Part shown: positions 24,485 through 33,901 of the stretch, in pieces
Layout of the letters: every line of letters starts with the position of its first letter
Numbering within the stretch: the stretch's first letter is position 1
Assembly (NCBI RefSeq): GCF_900103445.1
Contig: NZ_FNHS01000001.1
Coordinates: forward strand, 434,001 to 498,000
Source: Methylobacterium phyllostachyos
GTDB lineage: Bacteria > Pseudomonadota > Alphaproteobacteria > Rhizobiales > Beijerinckiaceae
DNA: 64,000 nucleotides
Direction: 5' to 3'
The notes under the pieces: generated by a model
What the model saw: only the letters and a program-made list of their open reading frames with translations
Told to the model about the DNA's origin: nothing
The model's database searches: none
Position numbers and translations under genes: made by a program

Positions 24485-26195
24485 CGCGGCCGCTCTTGAT
24501 GCGTGCGGTCGCACGGATCCTGTCGGCGGTGCGCAAGGCGATGGCCTGGATGGTGAGCGACGGGTTCACCCCGCCTGTGGTCGGAAACACCGAGCCGTCG
24601 CAGACGAAGAGATTTGGGATGTCCCAGGTCCGGCAGTCGGCATCAACCACCGAGGTGCTCGGGTCGTGGCCCATTCGGGCGGTGCCGTACAAGTGGTTGG
24701 TGTCGTCCGTCTGCTCCCAGACGTTGCGCCCACCAGCCGCCGCGAGCGCCCGCCCCATGAACTTTAGGCCATGATGATTCAAAGCTCGATCGTTGTCGCA
24801 CCACGAGTAGGTGATGCGTGGGATGGGCAGACCATACTGGTCTGTTTCGTCGGTAAGAGTGACCCGGTTGCGCTCCTGCGCAAGGTATTCCGAAACGATC
24901 TTCAGCCCGGCGACGTGGTTGTAACGCTGCATCTCGGAGACCAGCGCTTCGCCCCACAGGCCGTGTGCGCCGGCGAGCGTATTGCCCCAGAGTGTCGGCA
25001 GCGGCCCCTGGCTCATGTAGCAGTATCCACCGAAGAAGTCCTTCGCGAACTCCCCCCGGCCGCAATCGTCGTAGTTCCAGTGCTCGCTGACCGCGAGCGA
25101 GGGCGGCCCCTTGTACGAACGGATCTCCTGTTCGAAGTCTCCCCAGACCGCCTGGTTGCCCTGGACGATCAGGTTCCTGCCGACCAGCCCCGAGGAATTG
25201 GCGAGCCCGTCCGGGAACTCGCGGTTGGCCGACATCAGCAGCAGCCGCGGCGTCTCGATGGCGTAGCCCGCCACCACGACGTTCTTCGCTCGCTGGAAGC
25301 GCCACGTTCCTTCGCGATGATAGTGCACCCCGGTGGCGCGTCCGTCCTTCGTCTCGATCCGTCCGACCATGGCGAGGTCGCGGATCTCGGCGCCGGCCGC
25401 CAAGGCCCGCGGCAGGTAGGTGACGAGCACGCTCTGCTTGGCGTTCGTCGAGCAGCCGGAGGTGCAGAAGCCGCGATAGACGCAAGGTGGGCTGTCGCCG
25501 CGCGGAGCCGAGACCGTGGCCAGCGGTGTCGGCGTCCAGGCAATTCCCATCGCCTCGGCGCCGCGGGCGAGCACCTTGGCGGCGGCATTCAATTCGTGTG
25601 CACGGTAGCGGTAGCGTGGTCGCCTCGGCCCCCAAGGGTAGGTGACTGGGCCGGAGATCTTGAGGTCGTCCTCGACCTGATCGTAGTAGCGCCACATCTC
25701 ACGCCAATCGAGGGGCCAGTCCGCGCCATAGCCGAGCAGCGTGCGCGACTTGAACCACTCGGGGCGGAAGCGGAGCGCCACCATGGCGTAGTGCACGGTC
25801 GAGCCGCCCACCGCCTTGCCGGAGTTGTTCGAGCCCATCTGCAGCGGGTTGTCGCCGTCGACGATGCGCTCGTCCGTCCAATAGAGCTTTGACTGGTGGC
25901 GCTCGTCCGAGGCGAAGTCCTCCAGCGGCCGGAAATACGGCCCGGCGTCCATTGCCACCACGGAGAAGCCATGCTCAGCCAGGCGGCAGGCGAGCGTGCC
26001 GCCGCCAGCACCGGTGCCGACGACCACGAAGTCGACCTCCTCCGCCTCGCGGAACTGGCGCATCGGCACCCAATGCCCGAGCCGCATGACGTCGGGCGCG
26101 CGGCCGTCGCGGGCGCGGGGGCGATGCTCGGGATCGTCGCCGGGAACGGCGTGCCTGGGGTTGTCGGCGGCGTCGCCGAGGCCGGAGATGCGCAT
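24477..26195 (-). CDS. GMC oxidoreductase, large subunit (gluconate/alcohol dehydrogenase type)
   Basis: 572 residues. FAD-binding motif FVVVGTGAGGGTLACRLAE near residue 56, then GMC features: GSNNSGKAVGGSTVHYAM, FCTSGCSTNAKQSVL (a cysteine cluster typical of the gluconate 2-dehydrogenase-like branch) and the C-terminal HLYGTARMGHDP...GVNPSLTIQAIALRTADRI. It should oxidise a sugar, sugar acid or alcohol. The adjacent gene upstream encodes a subunit-3 type protein, and the cyoA start overlaps its end, so electrons probably go to ubiquinone and then cytochrome bo3. The substrate is not determined by sequence. The first 55 residues are poorly conserved in type, so the start may lie further in. 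Confidence 0.85.
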   Translation of the reverse strand: MRISGLGDAADNPRHAVPGDDPEHRPRARDGRAPDVMRLGHWVPMRQFREAEEVDFVVVGTGAGGGTLACRLAEHGFSVVAMDAGPYFRPLEDFASDERHQSKLYWTDERIVDGDNPLQMGSNNSGKAVGGSTVHYAMVALRFRPEWFKSRTLLGYGADWPLDWREMWRYYDQVEDDLKISGPVTYPWGPRRPRYRYRAHELNAAAKVLARGAEAMGIAWTPTPLATVSAPRGDSPPCVYRGFCTSGCSTNAKQSVLVTYLPRALAAGAEIRDLAMVGRIETKDGRATGVHYHREGTWRFQRAKNVVVAGYAIETPRLLLMSANREFPDGLANSSGLVGRNLIVQGNQAVWGDFEQEIRSYKGPPSLAVSEHWNYDDCGRGEFAKDFFGGYCYMSQGPLPTLWGNTLAGAHGLWGEALVSEMQRYNHVAGLKIVSEYLAQERNRVTLTDETDQYGLPIPRITYSWCDNDRALNHHGLKFMGRALAAAGGRNVWEQTDDTNHLYGTARMGHDPSTSVVDADCRTWDIPNLFVCDGSVFPTTGGVNPSLTIQAIALRTADRIRATARIKSGRDA

Positions 26196-26210
26196 GGGTG
26201 TCCGCGAGCC

Positions 26211-26870
26211 CTATCTGCCGATCCGGAGGTTGTGCGCGAGCGCTTCGTCCGCCCGCCCGGGCTTGGCCTCGGCCGCCTCCCAGGGGTCGCGGCGGTCGTA
26301 GTCCATGCGCACGTAGCCGCGCGGGCTCGCGGGCCCGCCCCAGCCGATCTCGTTCCAGGCCGTGGGGTGGGCGTAGTACGCCTTGACGAGGTCCGGCAGC
26401 ACGCGCTGCTTGAAGAACAGCCCCGGGTTCATCCCCTCCCAGATTGGGTCGGCGAGATCGCCCGCCTCGGCCTTCCTCAGGATCTCGTCACGCGCCCAGC
26501 CACCCAGGGCGGCGAACCCGGTGCCGAAGGCGCGCTTGGCCTCGGCATCGAGAGCCGCGAGACCGCGCCGCCACGCATCGCCCTGCTCGGGAAGGCCGGC
26601 GTGACGGTAGCCGTCACCCTCGCCACTCGCGAGTTTGTCATCGACGAGGGCCGCCACCGGGATTGGCAAGTCGCGCCCAGTGGGCTGAGGGACGATCCGG
26701 TCGGCGACCGCGCGCAGCACGGCGAAAGCGTCCGCGTCGAGGAAGCGATGCGTATCGCACGTCAAAGTAAGCCGCTCATCGAGCACGGCGCGGGTCTTGG
26801 GGTTCCAGGACGGCCCGTCGCGCTTGGCCAGCACGTCGTAGCCGGGGAACAGGTCTTTGCGTGGATGCAC
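26211..26870 (-). CDS. Gluconate 2-dehydrogenase subunit 3-like protein
   Basis: 219 residues. The segment FLDADAFAVLRAVADRIVPQ and the following helical part match the small (subunit 3) partner of membrane GMC dehydrogenases. No Tat or Sec signal is obvious, unlike classical gluconate dehydrogenase small subunits, so the complex may be cytoplasmic-facing or exported with another partner. The C-terminus is rich in aromatic and charged residues (YVRMDYDRRDPWEAAEAK). It ends 15 bases before the large subunit gene, forming one unit with it. Confidence 0.8.
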   Translation of the reverse strand: MHPRKDLFPGYDVLAKRDGPSWNPKTRAVLDERLTLTCDTHRFLDADAFAVLRAVADRIVPQPTGRDLPIPVAALVDDKLASGEGDGYRHAGLPEQGDAWRRGLAALDAEAKRAFGTGFAALGGWARDEILRKAEAGDLADPIWEGMNPGLFFKQRVLPDLVKAYYAHPTAWNEIGWGGPASPRGYVRMDYDRRDPWEAAEAKPGRADEALAHNLRIGR

Positions 26871-26898
26871 GGTCGTCCTCGTCAGATCGAGTATCGCG

Positions 26899-28002
26899 TC
26901 AGGCGCGCAAGCGGCGCCGTTCGAGCAATTCGAGGGCGGCGAGGCCGCCGAGCGCTACGCCGGAGAATGAAGGTGGGGCTGGCAGCGGCGGCCCGTCGAT
27001 GAGGTTCTGGCGCCAGTTGCCCCAGCCACCCATCATCCGCGCGACGCCGTAGGCATGGAACGCCACGCCGGCCACGCCCATCGCAGAGACTGCCAACATG
27101 GCCCACTTGGCCGTGACCTGGGAGGCGCCAGCCTCTTTCATGGAGGCGACCGCCAGCACCGCGGCGGCGAGCGGCGGCAGGGTGACGGGCGCGAACATCG
27201 CCGGGTTCTGGAAGGCGCCGCGGAAATGGAGCAGCCCCGCCTCAAAGGTTGTGCCGACAAGCATCCCGGCCGTGGCCAGCACGAGTAGGCGCCCGGCAGG
27301 CAGGCCGGCGAGTTCAGGCCAATCGGGGTCGGCGTCACGCACCCGTTCGGCGGCGACCCCCAGGACTCCGGCCAGCGTCAGCGCCATGGGCGCGCCGATC
27401 GGAGCGGCGTAGAACAGGTTCTGGAAGGAGTAGCCGCCCTCGCGCTTGCCGACGTTGTAGGCATGGAAGCCGAAGCCGACGAGCCCGGTGAGTCCGGCCA
27501 GCGCCTGGGCCGCGTGACGGACGTGTGAGCGGCCGGGGTCTGTGTCGCCGGCCCCGTGCAGCGATGAGGCGAGGGTGATGCTCGACACGACGATCGGCGT
27601 GTACATCGCCCGGTTGAAGAACTGTCCGCGGTAGTGCTCCAAGCTGGAATCGAACAGCACGGACGCTGCGAGCATCGAGGAGGCGTGGTTGAGGCGCTGT
27701 GCGGCGCTGGCCGTGACCTCCGCGCCGCGGGTCCGGTAGCAGCGCGTGCCCTCCGGCATGACCTGTCGACCATGGTGCGGGGCCGGTCCGAGCCGCTTCG
27801 AGCGCCCGGCGGCGAACCAGGTCAGCAGCCCAGCGCCGGCCGCCACCGCCGCGAGAATTGCGACCGGGTGAACGGCAGCCTCGACGCGTGCGGGTACAGC
27901 GCCCGATCGCACGCGGCGAGCGTCGCGAGCCGACCGGTCGAGTCGGTCCGGTGCCGCATGGGAGAGCTTGGACGCCAACATGCCTGCGTTCGATGCGACC
28001 AT
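26899..28002 (-). CDS. Membrane protein with an internal duplication, unknown function
   Basis: 367 residues with about eight to nine hydrophobic helices. Two halves are repeats with an offset of 136 residues. LEHYRGQFFNRAMYTPI (121-137) matches LLHFRGAFQNPAMFAPV (257-273), and GFHAYNVGKR (178-187) matches AFHAYGVARM (314-323). The histidines H123/H180 and H259/H316 are each 57 residues apart, so a pair of membrane histidines is kept in each half, as in heme- or quinone-binding proteins. The gene lies between a TPP enzyme and the GMC dehydrogenase genes on the same strand. It may be the membrane anchor or electron-transfer partner of the dehydrogenase. This is inference; no family name is recognised. 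Confidence 0.65.
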   Translation of the reverse strand: MVASNAGMLASKLSHAAPDRLDRSARDARRVRSGAVPARVEAAVHPVAILAAVAAGAGLLTWFAAGRSKRLGPAPHHGRQVMPEGTRCYRTRGAEVTASAAQRLNHASSMLAASVLFDSSLEHYRGQFFNRAMYTPIVVSSITLASSLHGAGDTDPGRSHVRHAAQALAGLTGLVGFGFHAYNVGKREGGYSFQNLFYAAPIGAPMALTLAGVLGVAAERVRDADPDWPELAGLPAGRLLVLATAGMLVGTTFEAGLLHFRGAFQNPAMFAPVTLPPLAAAVLAVASMKEAGASQVTAKWAMLAVSAMGVAGVAFHAYGVARMMGGWGNWRQNLIDGPPLPAPPSFSGVALGGLAALELLERRRLRA

Positions 28003-28012
28003 CGTCCCGAAC

Positions 28013-29800
28013 CTACTTGCTGCCAGGCAGGATGCCGCTCAGCACCTGCCGGGCGGTGTCGACGAGCAGGTTGCGCTGCTTAGGATCGCCCTTGCCGAGC
28101 ATCGACATGAAGTTCTGTACTTGCTCGAAGGTGAAGAACGGCGGCAGCGGCGGCACCTCGGGGTCAGTCTTCACCTCCAGGACCACCGGCACCGAGCTCG
28201 CCAGGGCCTCGTCCCAGGCCGCACCCATCCGCTCAGGATCATCGACGTAGATGCCCTTCAGGCCGATCAACTCTGCGAACTTGTGATAGGGCACGTTGGG
28301 GATGACTTGGCTCGCTTCGAACTTCGGGTTGCCCTCCATCACCCGTTGCTCCCAGGTGACTTGGTTCAAGTCTTCGTTGTTGAACACGCAGCAGATCCAG
28401 GTCTTGTTCGACCAGCGGTGCATATACTTCGCGACCGTGATCAGCTCGGCCATATTGTTCATCTGCATGGCCCCATCGCCGACCAGCGCGATCACCGGCC
28501 GGTCGGGATGAGCGACCTTGGCCGCGATGGCGTAGGGCACCGCCGCGCCCATCGAGGCGAGCCCGCCCGAGAGCGAGCACATCTGGCCCCGGCGCATGCG
28601 CAGATCGTGCGCGTACCAGTTGGCGCAGGAGCCGGAATCGGAGGTGATGATCGCCCGCTCGGGCATGCGGGGCGACAGCTCCCAGGTCACCCGCTGCGGG
28701 TTGACCGGGTTGGCCTTTGCCATCGCCCGGTCCTCGGCCTCCTTCCACCAGGACGCCACGCCCTTCTCGATCCCCGTGCGCCACGAGCTACCGGTTTTCT
28801 TCTGCTGCAGCAGAGGCAGCAGGGCCCGCAGGGTCTCGGCGGAGTCGCCGCACAGCGGCACCTCCATCGGGTAGCGCAGAGATAGCATCTCCGGGGAGAT
28901 GTCGATCTGCACGCCTCGGGCCTGTCCTTCCTTGGGCAGGAACTCGGCCCATGGGAAGCCCGAGCCAATCATCAGCAGGGTGTCGCATTCCTCCATCATG
29001 TCGGAGGATGGTTTCGAGCCGAGCAGGCCGATGGTACCGGTGACGAAGGGCAGATCGTCGGGCGGCGAGGCCTTGCCCAGCAGAGCTTTGGCGACGCCAG
29101 CCTGAAGCTTTTCGGCCACCGCGATCACCTCGTCGGTGGCGTGCAGCGCCCCGGCCCCGACTAGGATTGCCACCTTCTCGCCGGCGTTCAGCACGTCGGC
29201 GGCACGGCGCAGATCCACCTCGTAGGGCACCACCTTAGGCGCGGTGTAGCCGATGCCTGAGAAGGTGTTGCCGTGCTTGCGCACCGGCGCCTCATAGGGA
29301 ACCTCCTGCAGGTCGTTCGGTAGGATGATCGCCGAGACCTTTCGCTCGGCCTTGGCGATGCGCATCGCCCTGTCGACGATGTGGCGCACCTGCGCGGGGC
29401 TGGACGCTTGCTGCACGTAGGCCGCGACGTCTTTGTAGGCGCTGGTGAGGTCAAATTCCTGCTGGTAATGCGCGCCGTTGACGTTGCGCCCCTGCTGCCC
29501 GGCGATGGCGAGCAAGGGAACATGGTCCATGTAGGCGTCGTACATGCCGGTCAGGAGGTGGGTCGCGCCGGGGCCGGAGGTGGCGAGGCACACGCCGACC
29601 TCGCCGGTAAACTTGGCGTAAGCCGACGCCATAAAGGCGGCCATCTCCTCGTGCCGGACCTGGATGAACTCGAAGGGCAAATCGAGGCGCTGCATCGCGC
29701 CGAGGAGGCCGTTGATGCCGTCGCCCGGGTAGCCGAAGATCGTCTTGACGCCCCACTCGGCCAAGCGCTTCCAGAAAAAGTCGGCGACGGTATCGGTCAT
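28013..29800 (-). CDS. Thiamine-pyrophosphate enzyme, pyruvate oxidase/acetolactate synthase-like
   Basis: 595 residues with the three-domain TPP fold. The N-terminal domain has GYPGDGINGLLGAM and the catalytic glutamate in VRHEEMAAFMASAYAK. The central domain binds a nucleotide-type cofactor. The C-terminal domain has the TPP motif GDGAMQMNNMAELITVAKY with NNEDLN. The closest characterised type is pyruvate oxidase (PoxB), which passes electrons from pyruvate to ubiquinone, and this would fit the cyo genes downstream. Acetolactate synthase or another 2-oxoacid decarboxylase is possible. ATG 29800 gives the standard start MTDTVADFFWKRLAEWG. An AT-rich promoter region of 145 bases precedes it. 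Confidence 0.82.
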   Translation of the reverse strand: MTDTVADFFWKRLAEWGVKTIFGYPGDGINGLLGAMQRLDLPFEFIQVRHEEMAAFMASAYAKFTGEVGVCLATSGPGATHLLTGMYDAYMDHVPLLAIAGQQGRNVNGAHYQQEFDLTSAYKDVAAYVQQASSPAQVRHIVDRAMRIAKAERKVSAIILPNDLQEVPYEAPVRKHGNTFSGIGYTAPKVVPYEVDLRRAADVLNAGEKVAILVGAGALHATDEVIAVAEKLQAGVAKALLGKASPPDDLPFVTGTIGLLGSKPSSDMMEECDTLLMIGSGFPWAEFLPKEGQARGVQIDISPEMLSLRYPMEVPLCGDSAETLRALLPLLQQKKTGSSWRTGIEKGVASWWKEAEDRAMAKANPVNPQRVTWELSPRMPERAIITSDSGSCANWYAHDLRMRRGQMCSLSGGLASMGAAVPYAIAAKVAHPDRPVIALVGDGAMQMNNMAELITVAKYMHRWSNKTWICCVFNNEDLNQVTWEQRVMEGNPKFEASQVIPNVPYHKFAELIGLKGIYVDDPERMGAAWDEALASSVPVVLEVKTDPEVPPLPPFFTFEQVQNFMSMLGKGDPKQRNLLVDTARQVLSGILPGSK

Positions 29801-29945
29801 ACTAAATCCTTGATGACTAGACGGTGGAGCACAGGTCACGTTCACGCATTTATCATAGTAATCTGAGAGCTTATAGGTGCATCATAACAACTTCTTGCTC
29901 GACAATCTATTCTGAAAATATATTTTTATTCAACTCACGACTGCG

Positions 29946-30911
29946 TCAAAAAGCAATATTGCTCTCATAGTTGTTGCGCAATGGGTCGCTCCCGAGATCG
30001 ATCGCGTAGAGGTGTTGCATCGAGGTAATGAACAGCCGTCTCTCGCCGGGACCGAAGCAGCAGTTCGAGGCGCGTTGCGGGGTCGGGATGAAGCCGAGGG
30101 GGCGCCCATCCGCGGAGAAGATCTGAATGCCCGCGCCCGAACTCGTCCAGACCCAGCCACGGGAGTCGACACGGAATCCATCCGGGATGCCCGGCTCGAC
30201 CTGCGCGAACACCCGTGGCTCGCCAAGCACATGATCGTCGCCGACCGGGAAGGCGTAGAGGGTATGGCCGTCGCCGCCGTGGGTACGCGATGTGTCGCTC
30301 ACGTAGAGCGTACGCCCGTCCGGGGCGAAAGCCAGACCGTTGGGCTCGCCGAGGTCCGCCATTCGGCGCAGGCCCCCGGTAGCCGGCTCAAAGCGGTAGA
30401 CGCTGTGGTGGCCGAGTTCGGACTCAGCCAGTGTCCCCTGTTTCGGCAGGCGCAGGGCGTAGCTGGGATCGGTGAACCACACGGCGCCATCGGGGGCGCA
30501 GACGACGTCGTCTGGACCGTTGAGCCTCCGGCCCTCGTAGGTCTCGACCACCGGTTCGTACCGTCCCTCCGGCGTCGTGCGCGACAGGCGCCGAGTGCCG
30601 TGCTCACAGTGGATCAGGTCGCCGCCGTGATCGACCGTGTTGCCGTTGATGAAAGGTGTCGCATCGACCACCACGCGCACGCACCCGTCCGGGTGCCAGC
30701 CCAGAACGCGTCGGCCCTCGATGTCGGACCACACGAGGACCCCTTTGGCGGGCCACCACGTCGGCCCCTCGCTGAAGGTCGCCTCATCGTAGAGCGAGAC
30801 GAGCCGGGCGTGTTGCGACACGACTTCGGAGAGCCGCGGGTCGAACGCGTGCGGCGGATCGACGGACGAAACGAGATCCGGCGGCCCAGGGTGGCGCAAG
30901 AGATCGGACAT
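29946..30911 (-). CDS. SMP-30/gluconolactonase family lactonase
   Basis: 321 residues, a six-bladed beta-propeller. Family features: FSEGPTWWPAKGVLVWSDIE (metal-binding glutamate), NGPDDVVCAPDGAVWFTDPS (asparagine ligand), EPNGLAFAPDGRTLYVSDT and IPDGFRVDSRGWVW (aspartate ligand). It should hydrolyse sugar lactones such as glucono-1,5-lactone. It would complete the step after a GMC glucose dehydrogenase, and both GMC genes flank this region. ATG 30911 was chosen for its GGAGGG ribosome site; a start at 30971, directly after the upstream stop, would add 20 residues. No signal peptide. Confidence 0.86.
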   Translation of the reverse strand: MSDLLRHPGPPDLVSSVDPPHAFDPRLSEVVSQHARLVSLYDEATFSEGPTWWPAKGVLVWSDIEGRRVLGWHPDGCVRVVVDATPFINGNTVDHGGDLIHCEHGTRRLSRTTPEGRYEPVVETYEGRRLNGPDDVVCAPDGAVWFTDPSYALRLPKQGTLAESELGHHSVYRFEPATGGLRRMADLGEPNGLAFAPDGRTLYVSDTSRTHGGDGHTLYAFPVGDDHVLGEPRVFAQVEPGIPDGFRVDSRGWVWTSSGAGIQIFSADGRPLGFIPTPQRASNCCFGPGERRLFITSMQHLYAIDLGSDPLRNNYESNIAF

Positions 30912-30971
30912 GAAGCCACTGCCCTCCGCAGTCGTCCGACGCTGCTGCCAGGATGATGCGGTGAAGTGCAT

Positions 30972-32741
30972 TTATCCCCCACCGCGGTTGAGCACCGGTC
31001 CGGACAGGCCAAGTGCGGTGTTGACGACCGCCAGATGCGTGAGCGCCTGCGGGAAGTTGCCGGTTAAGCAGCGGCCGGGCACGTCGTACTCTTCCGACAG
31101 CAGACCGACATCGTTGGCGACGCCGAGCACCCGCTCCAGATATACCGCAGCCTCGTCGTGACGGTCCTGAAGGCGCAAGCAGTCGGCCATCCAGAGCGAG
31201 CACGGCAGGAAGACGCCCTCATCGGTGCCATCCCCCTTGGCGCGGGTGCGCCTGATGAAGCCGCCCTGGTCGAGATCGGTCCCGATCCGGGCGATGGTGG
31301 CGGCCATGCGCGGGTCGTTGACGGGGAGGAAGCCGACCAGCGGCAATAGCAGCAGACTCGCGTCGAGTGCGTGGCTGCCGTAGCTCTGCGTGAAGGTGGA
31401 CAGCCCCGCGTTCCAGCCCTCGTGGCAGACCTCGGCGTGGACACGGGCACGCAGGGACTCCAGCCGGCCGCGCGTCGGCCCGTCGAGGTTGGCATGGGCG
31501 AGCGCCCGGTCGAAGCCGACCCAACACATCGCCTTGGAGTAGGTGTACTGCCGCGGCTGCCCCCGCGACTCCCACACGCCCGAGCCGCGATGGTGCCAGA
31601 CACGCTCCAAGTGGGCGACGATGCGCGCCTCCATCGCCGTCTGGTGCGCGCTCGGCTCTATGCCGGCGCGGCGGGCGAGGGCCAGGGTATCGAGCACCTC
31701 GCCGTAGACGTCGATCTGCACTTGCGTCGAGGCGGCGTTGCCGATCCGCACCGGCCGCGCCTCGCGGTAGCCGGGCAGCTCGTCGACCGTCCACTCGTCG
31801 AGGTGGCGTGAGCCGTCGACGCGGTACATGATCCGCATCGCGTCGGGGTCGCCGGCGATGGCCCGCAACAGCCAGTCGCGCCACGCGGTAGCCTCGGCGC
31901 AGAAGCCCGCGTTGATAAAGGCGCCGAGCGTGAAGGTGGCGTCGCGCAACCAGGAATAGCGGTAGTCCCAGTTCATGGCACCGGCCGGGGCCTCGGGCAG
32001 GCTGGTGGTCGGCGCTGCGATCAGCCCGCCGGAGCGCTGATGGACCATCGCCTTCAGCGTGAGGAGCGAGCGCTTGACGGCCTCGGGCCAGCGGGTGCGG
32101 GAAGCGTCGAAAGTACCGATCCAGCCCTCCCAGTGCGCGAGCGTCGCGGTCAGCGCGCCGCGCGGGTCGATCGGCTCGGGCTCCGGGTCCCAGGCGGCGG
32201 TGCAGGTGAGGACGAGAGCATGGCTCTCACCCTCGCGCAGGGTGAAGCCAGCTGCGATGCGCCCGTCCTCCACGCTTACCGTCACCGGCATTGGCGCGCG
32301 CAGGTACACCCGGTGCTGCCCGACGGTGGCGACCGCGCCGTCGCCGCGCGCCTCGCACCATGGTGCCAACGCGCCGTAGTCAAAGCGCAGGCGCAAGTCG
32401 AGGTCCATCGCGACCGTGCCGGACAGGCCCTCGACTATCCTCACGAGGGACGAATGCCGCCCGCGGATCGGCATGAAGTCGGTGACACGCGCCCTGCCGG
32501 CGTCCGTGTGGAAAACCGTTTCCAGCACAAGGGTATCGCCGCAGTATCGCCGCTCGACCTCGCCCGCCCCGCGCGGCGCCACCAGCCAGCGGCCATTGCT
32601 GTCGTCGCCGAGCAGCGCGCTGAGGCAGGCGTCGGAGTCGAACTCCGGCCAGCAGAGCCAGTCGATCGACCCATCGCGGGCCACCAGGGCTGCGGTCTGC
32701 CCGTCCCCGATCAGGGCGTAGCTCTCGATCGGCTTGCTCAT
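30972..32741 (-). CDS. GH15-family glucoamylase/trehalase-like hydrolase
   Basis: 589 residues. The N-terminal beta-sandwich (IESYALIGDGQTAALVARDG, SIDWLCWPEFDSDA) and the (alpha/alpha)6 barrel with NWDYRYSWLRDATFTL, GLLSEEYD and GNFPQALTHLAVV are typical of bacterial GH15 proteins, which include trehalases and glucoamylases. No signal peptide, so it is probably cytoplasmic; trehalose or oligosaccharide turnover is likely. The product, glucose, would feed the dehydrogenase and lactonase nearby. Downstream the lactonase gene follows in the same direction. Confidence 0.88.
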   Translation of the reverse strand: MSKPIESYALIGDGQTAALVARDGSIDWLCWPEFDSDACLSALLGDDSNGRWLVAPRGAGEVERRYCGDTLVLETVFHTDAGRARVTDFMPIRGRHSSLVRIVEGLSGTVAMDLDLRLRFDYGALAPWCEARGDGAVATVGQHRVYLRAPMPVTVSVEDGRIAAGFTLREGESHALVLTCTAAWDPEPEPIDPRGALTATLAHWEGWIGTFDASRTRWPEAVKRSLLTLKAMVHQRSGGLIAAPTTSLPEAPAGAMNWDYRYSWLRDATFTLGAFINAGFCAEATAWRDWLLRAIAGDPDAMRIMYRVDGSRHLDEWTVDELPGYREARPVRIGNAASTQVQIDVYGEVLDTLALARRAGIEPSAHQTAMEARIVAHLERVWHHRGSGVWESRGQPRQYTYSKAMCWVGFDRALAHANLDGPTRGRLESLRARVHAEVCHEGWNAGLSTFTQSYGSHALDASLLLLPLVGFLPVNDPRMAATIARIGTDLDQGGFIRRTRAKGDGTDEGVFLPCSLWMADCLRLQDRHDEAAVYLERVLGVANDVGLLSEEYDVPGRCLTGNFPQALTHLAVVNTALGLSGPVLNRGGG

Positions 32742-32786
32742 GGGATCGGCTTCATCTCGACCTCATCGGTGGGCGGCAGCGGCATC

Positions 32787-33779
32787 TCAGAACTTGTACT
32801 TCTTGGCGAGCAAATGCAGCCCGGTGATGGCACCCAGCGCGGCGGCCGCCCAGAACGCGGTGCGGTGGCGGTCGGTGAACATCTCCCAGCTGCCCGAGCG
32901 CGCTTTGTCGTCGAAGCGGCCATGGGCGCCGTAATCGCCCGGCACGGGCTCGAACAGGTTGGCCGGCGCATCCTTGGGCAGGCGCTTGTCAGTGAGCTGG
33001 CCGCTGTAGCCGGCCTTGGCAAGGTAGCGGTCGATCAAGCCCGGCGCGATGCGGTTGGCCAGGATCGCTTGCACCGTCGGGTAGCCGACCCAGACCTGGC
33101 GTCGGCGGTGGGTGGCGGCGAACACGATAGCGCGGGCGGGGACCTCGGGCTGGTAGATCGGTGCGACAGGTTGCGCGCGGCGGCCCATCTTGTTCATCGC
33201 CCAATCGAACTGCGGGGTATTCACCGCCGGCAGGTCGACCATCGTGAGGTGGATGTCGAGCTTGTCGTGGATGATCTCGGAGCGCAGCGAGTCGGTGAAG
33301 CCGCGGATGGCGAACTTGGCGCCGCAGTAAAGCGATTGCAGCGGCACCGAGCGGTAGGCCAGAGCGGAACCAACGTTGACGATGGTGCCCCGGTTGCGCG
33401 GGCGCATGCGCTTGAGCGCGCTCATCATCCCGTAGACCTGCCCGAGGTAGGTAACCTGAGTGGCCCGCTCGGCCTCCTCGGCGGTGATCTCGCTGACGGG
33501 CGCAAAAACGGTGGCCATCGCCACGTTGACCCAAATGTCGATCGGCCCGAGTTCCGCCTCAACCCGGTCGGCAGCGGCCTCGACGGCCTTGGCGTCGGCG
33601 ACGTCGGTGGGGATCGGCAACGCGCGGACGCCATGCCGACGCAGCGTCGCGGCGGCCCGCTCTAGCCGATCGGGATCACGCGAGAGCAGGGCGACGTCGT
33701 AGCCGCGGCGGGCGAACGCCTCGACCGTGGCGCGGCCGACGCCGGCCCCCGCTCCCGTGACGACGACGATGCCTGACAT
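32787..33779 (-). CDS. SDR-family oxidoreductase with a C-terminal membrane helix
   Basis: 330 residues. Rossmann motif VVTGAGAGVGRATVEAF, NVGSA, catalytic YCGAK (Y-x3-K) and the downstream PAVNTP. After the SDR core (about 230 residues) comes a long C-terminal extension ending in a helix (FWAAAALGAITGLHLLAKKY) that could anchor it to the membrane. This two-part form is common in Rhizobiales stress and polyol clusters. NADP-type substrate unknown. It shares the strand with the GH15 gene. Confidence 0.85.
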   Translation of the reverse strand: MSGIVVVTGAGAGVGRATVEAFARRGYDVALLSRDPDRLERAAATLRRHGVRALPIPTDVADAKAVEAAADRVEAELGPIDIWVNVAMATVFAPVSEITAEEAERATQVTYLGQVYGMMSALKRMRPRNRGTIVNVGSALAYRSVPLQSLYCGAKFAIRGFTDSLRSEIIHDKLDIHLTMVDLPAVNTPQFDWAMNKMGRRAQPVAPIYQPEVPARAIVFAATHRRRQVWVGYPTVQAILANRIAPGLIDRYLAKAGYSGQLTDKRLPKDAPANLFEPVPGDYGAHGRFDDKARSGSWEMFTDRHRTAFWAAAALGAITGLHLLAKKYKF

Positions 33780-33901
33780 GGCTGTTCCTTCGTTTGCAAC
33801 GCGTGCGATGGCGCTGGATGCCGAGCTGAAAGTTACCGGCGGCTACGTAGCGATCTAACGGTATGATCCGATCGGGAGAGGCGATGGGACCGGTCGTCGC
33901 C

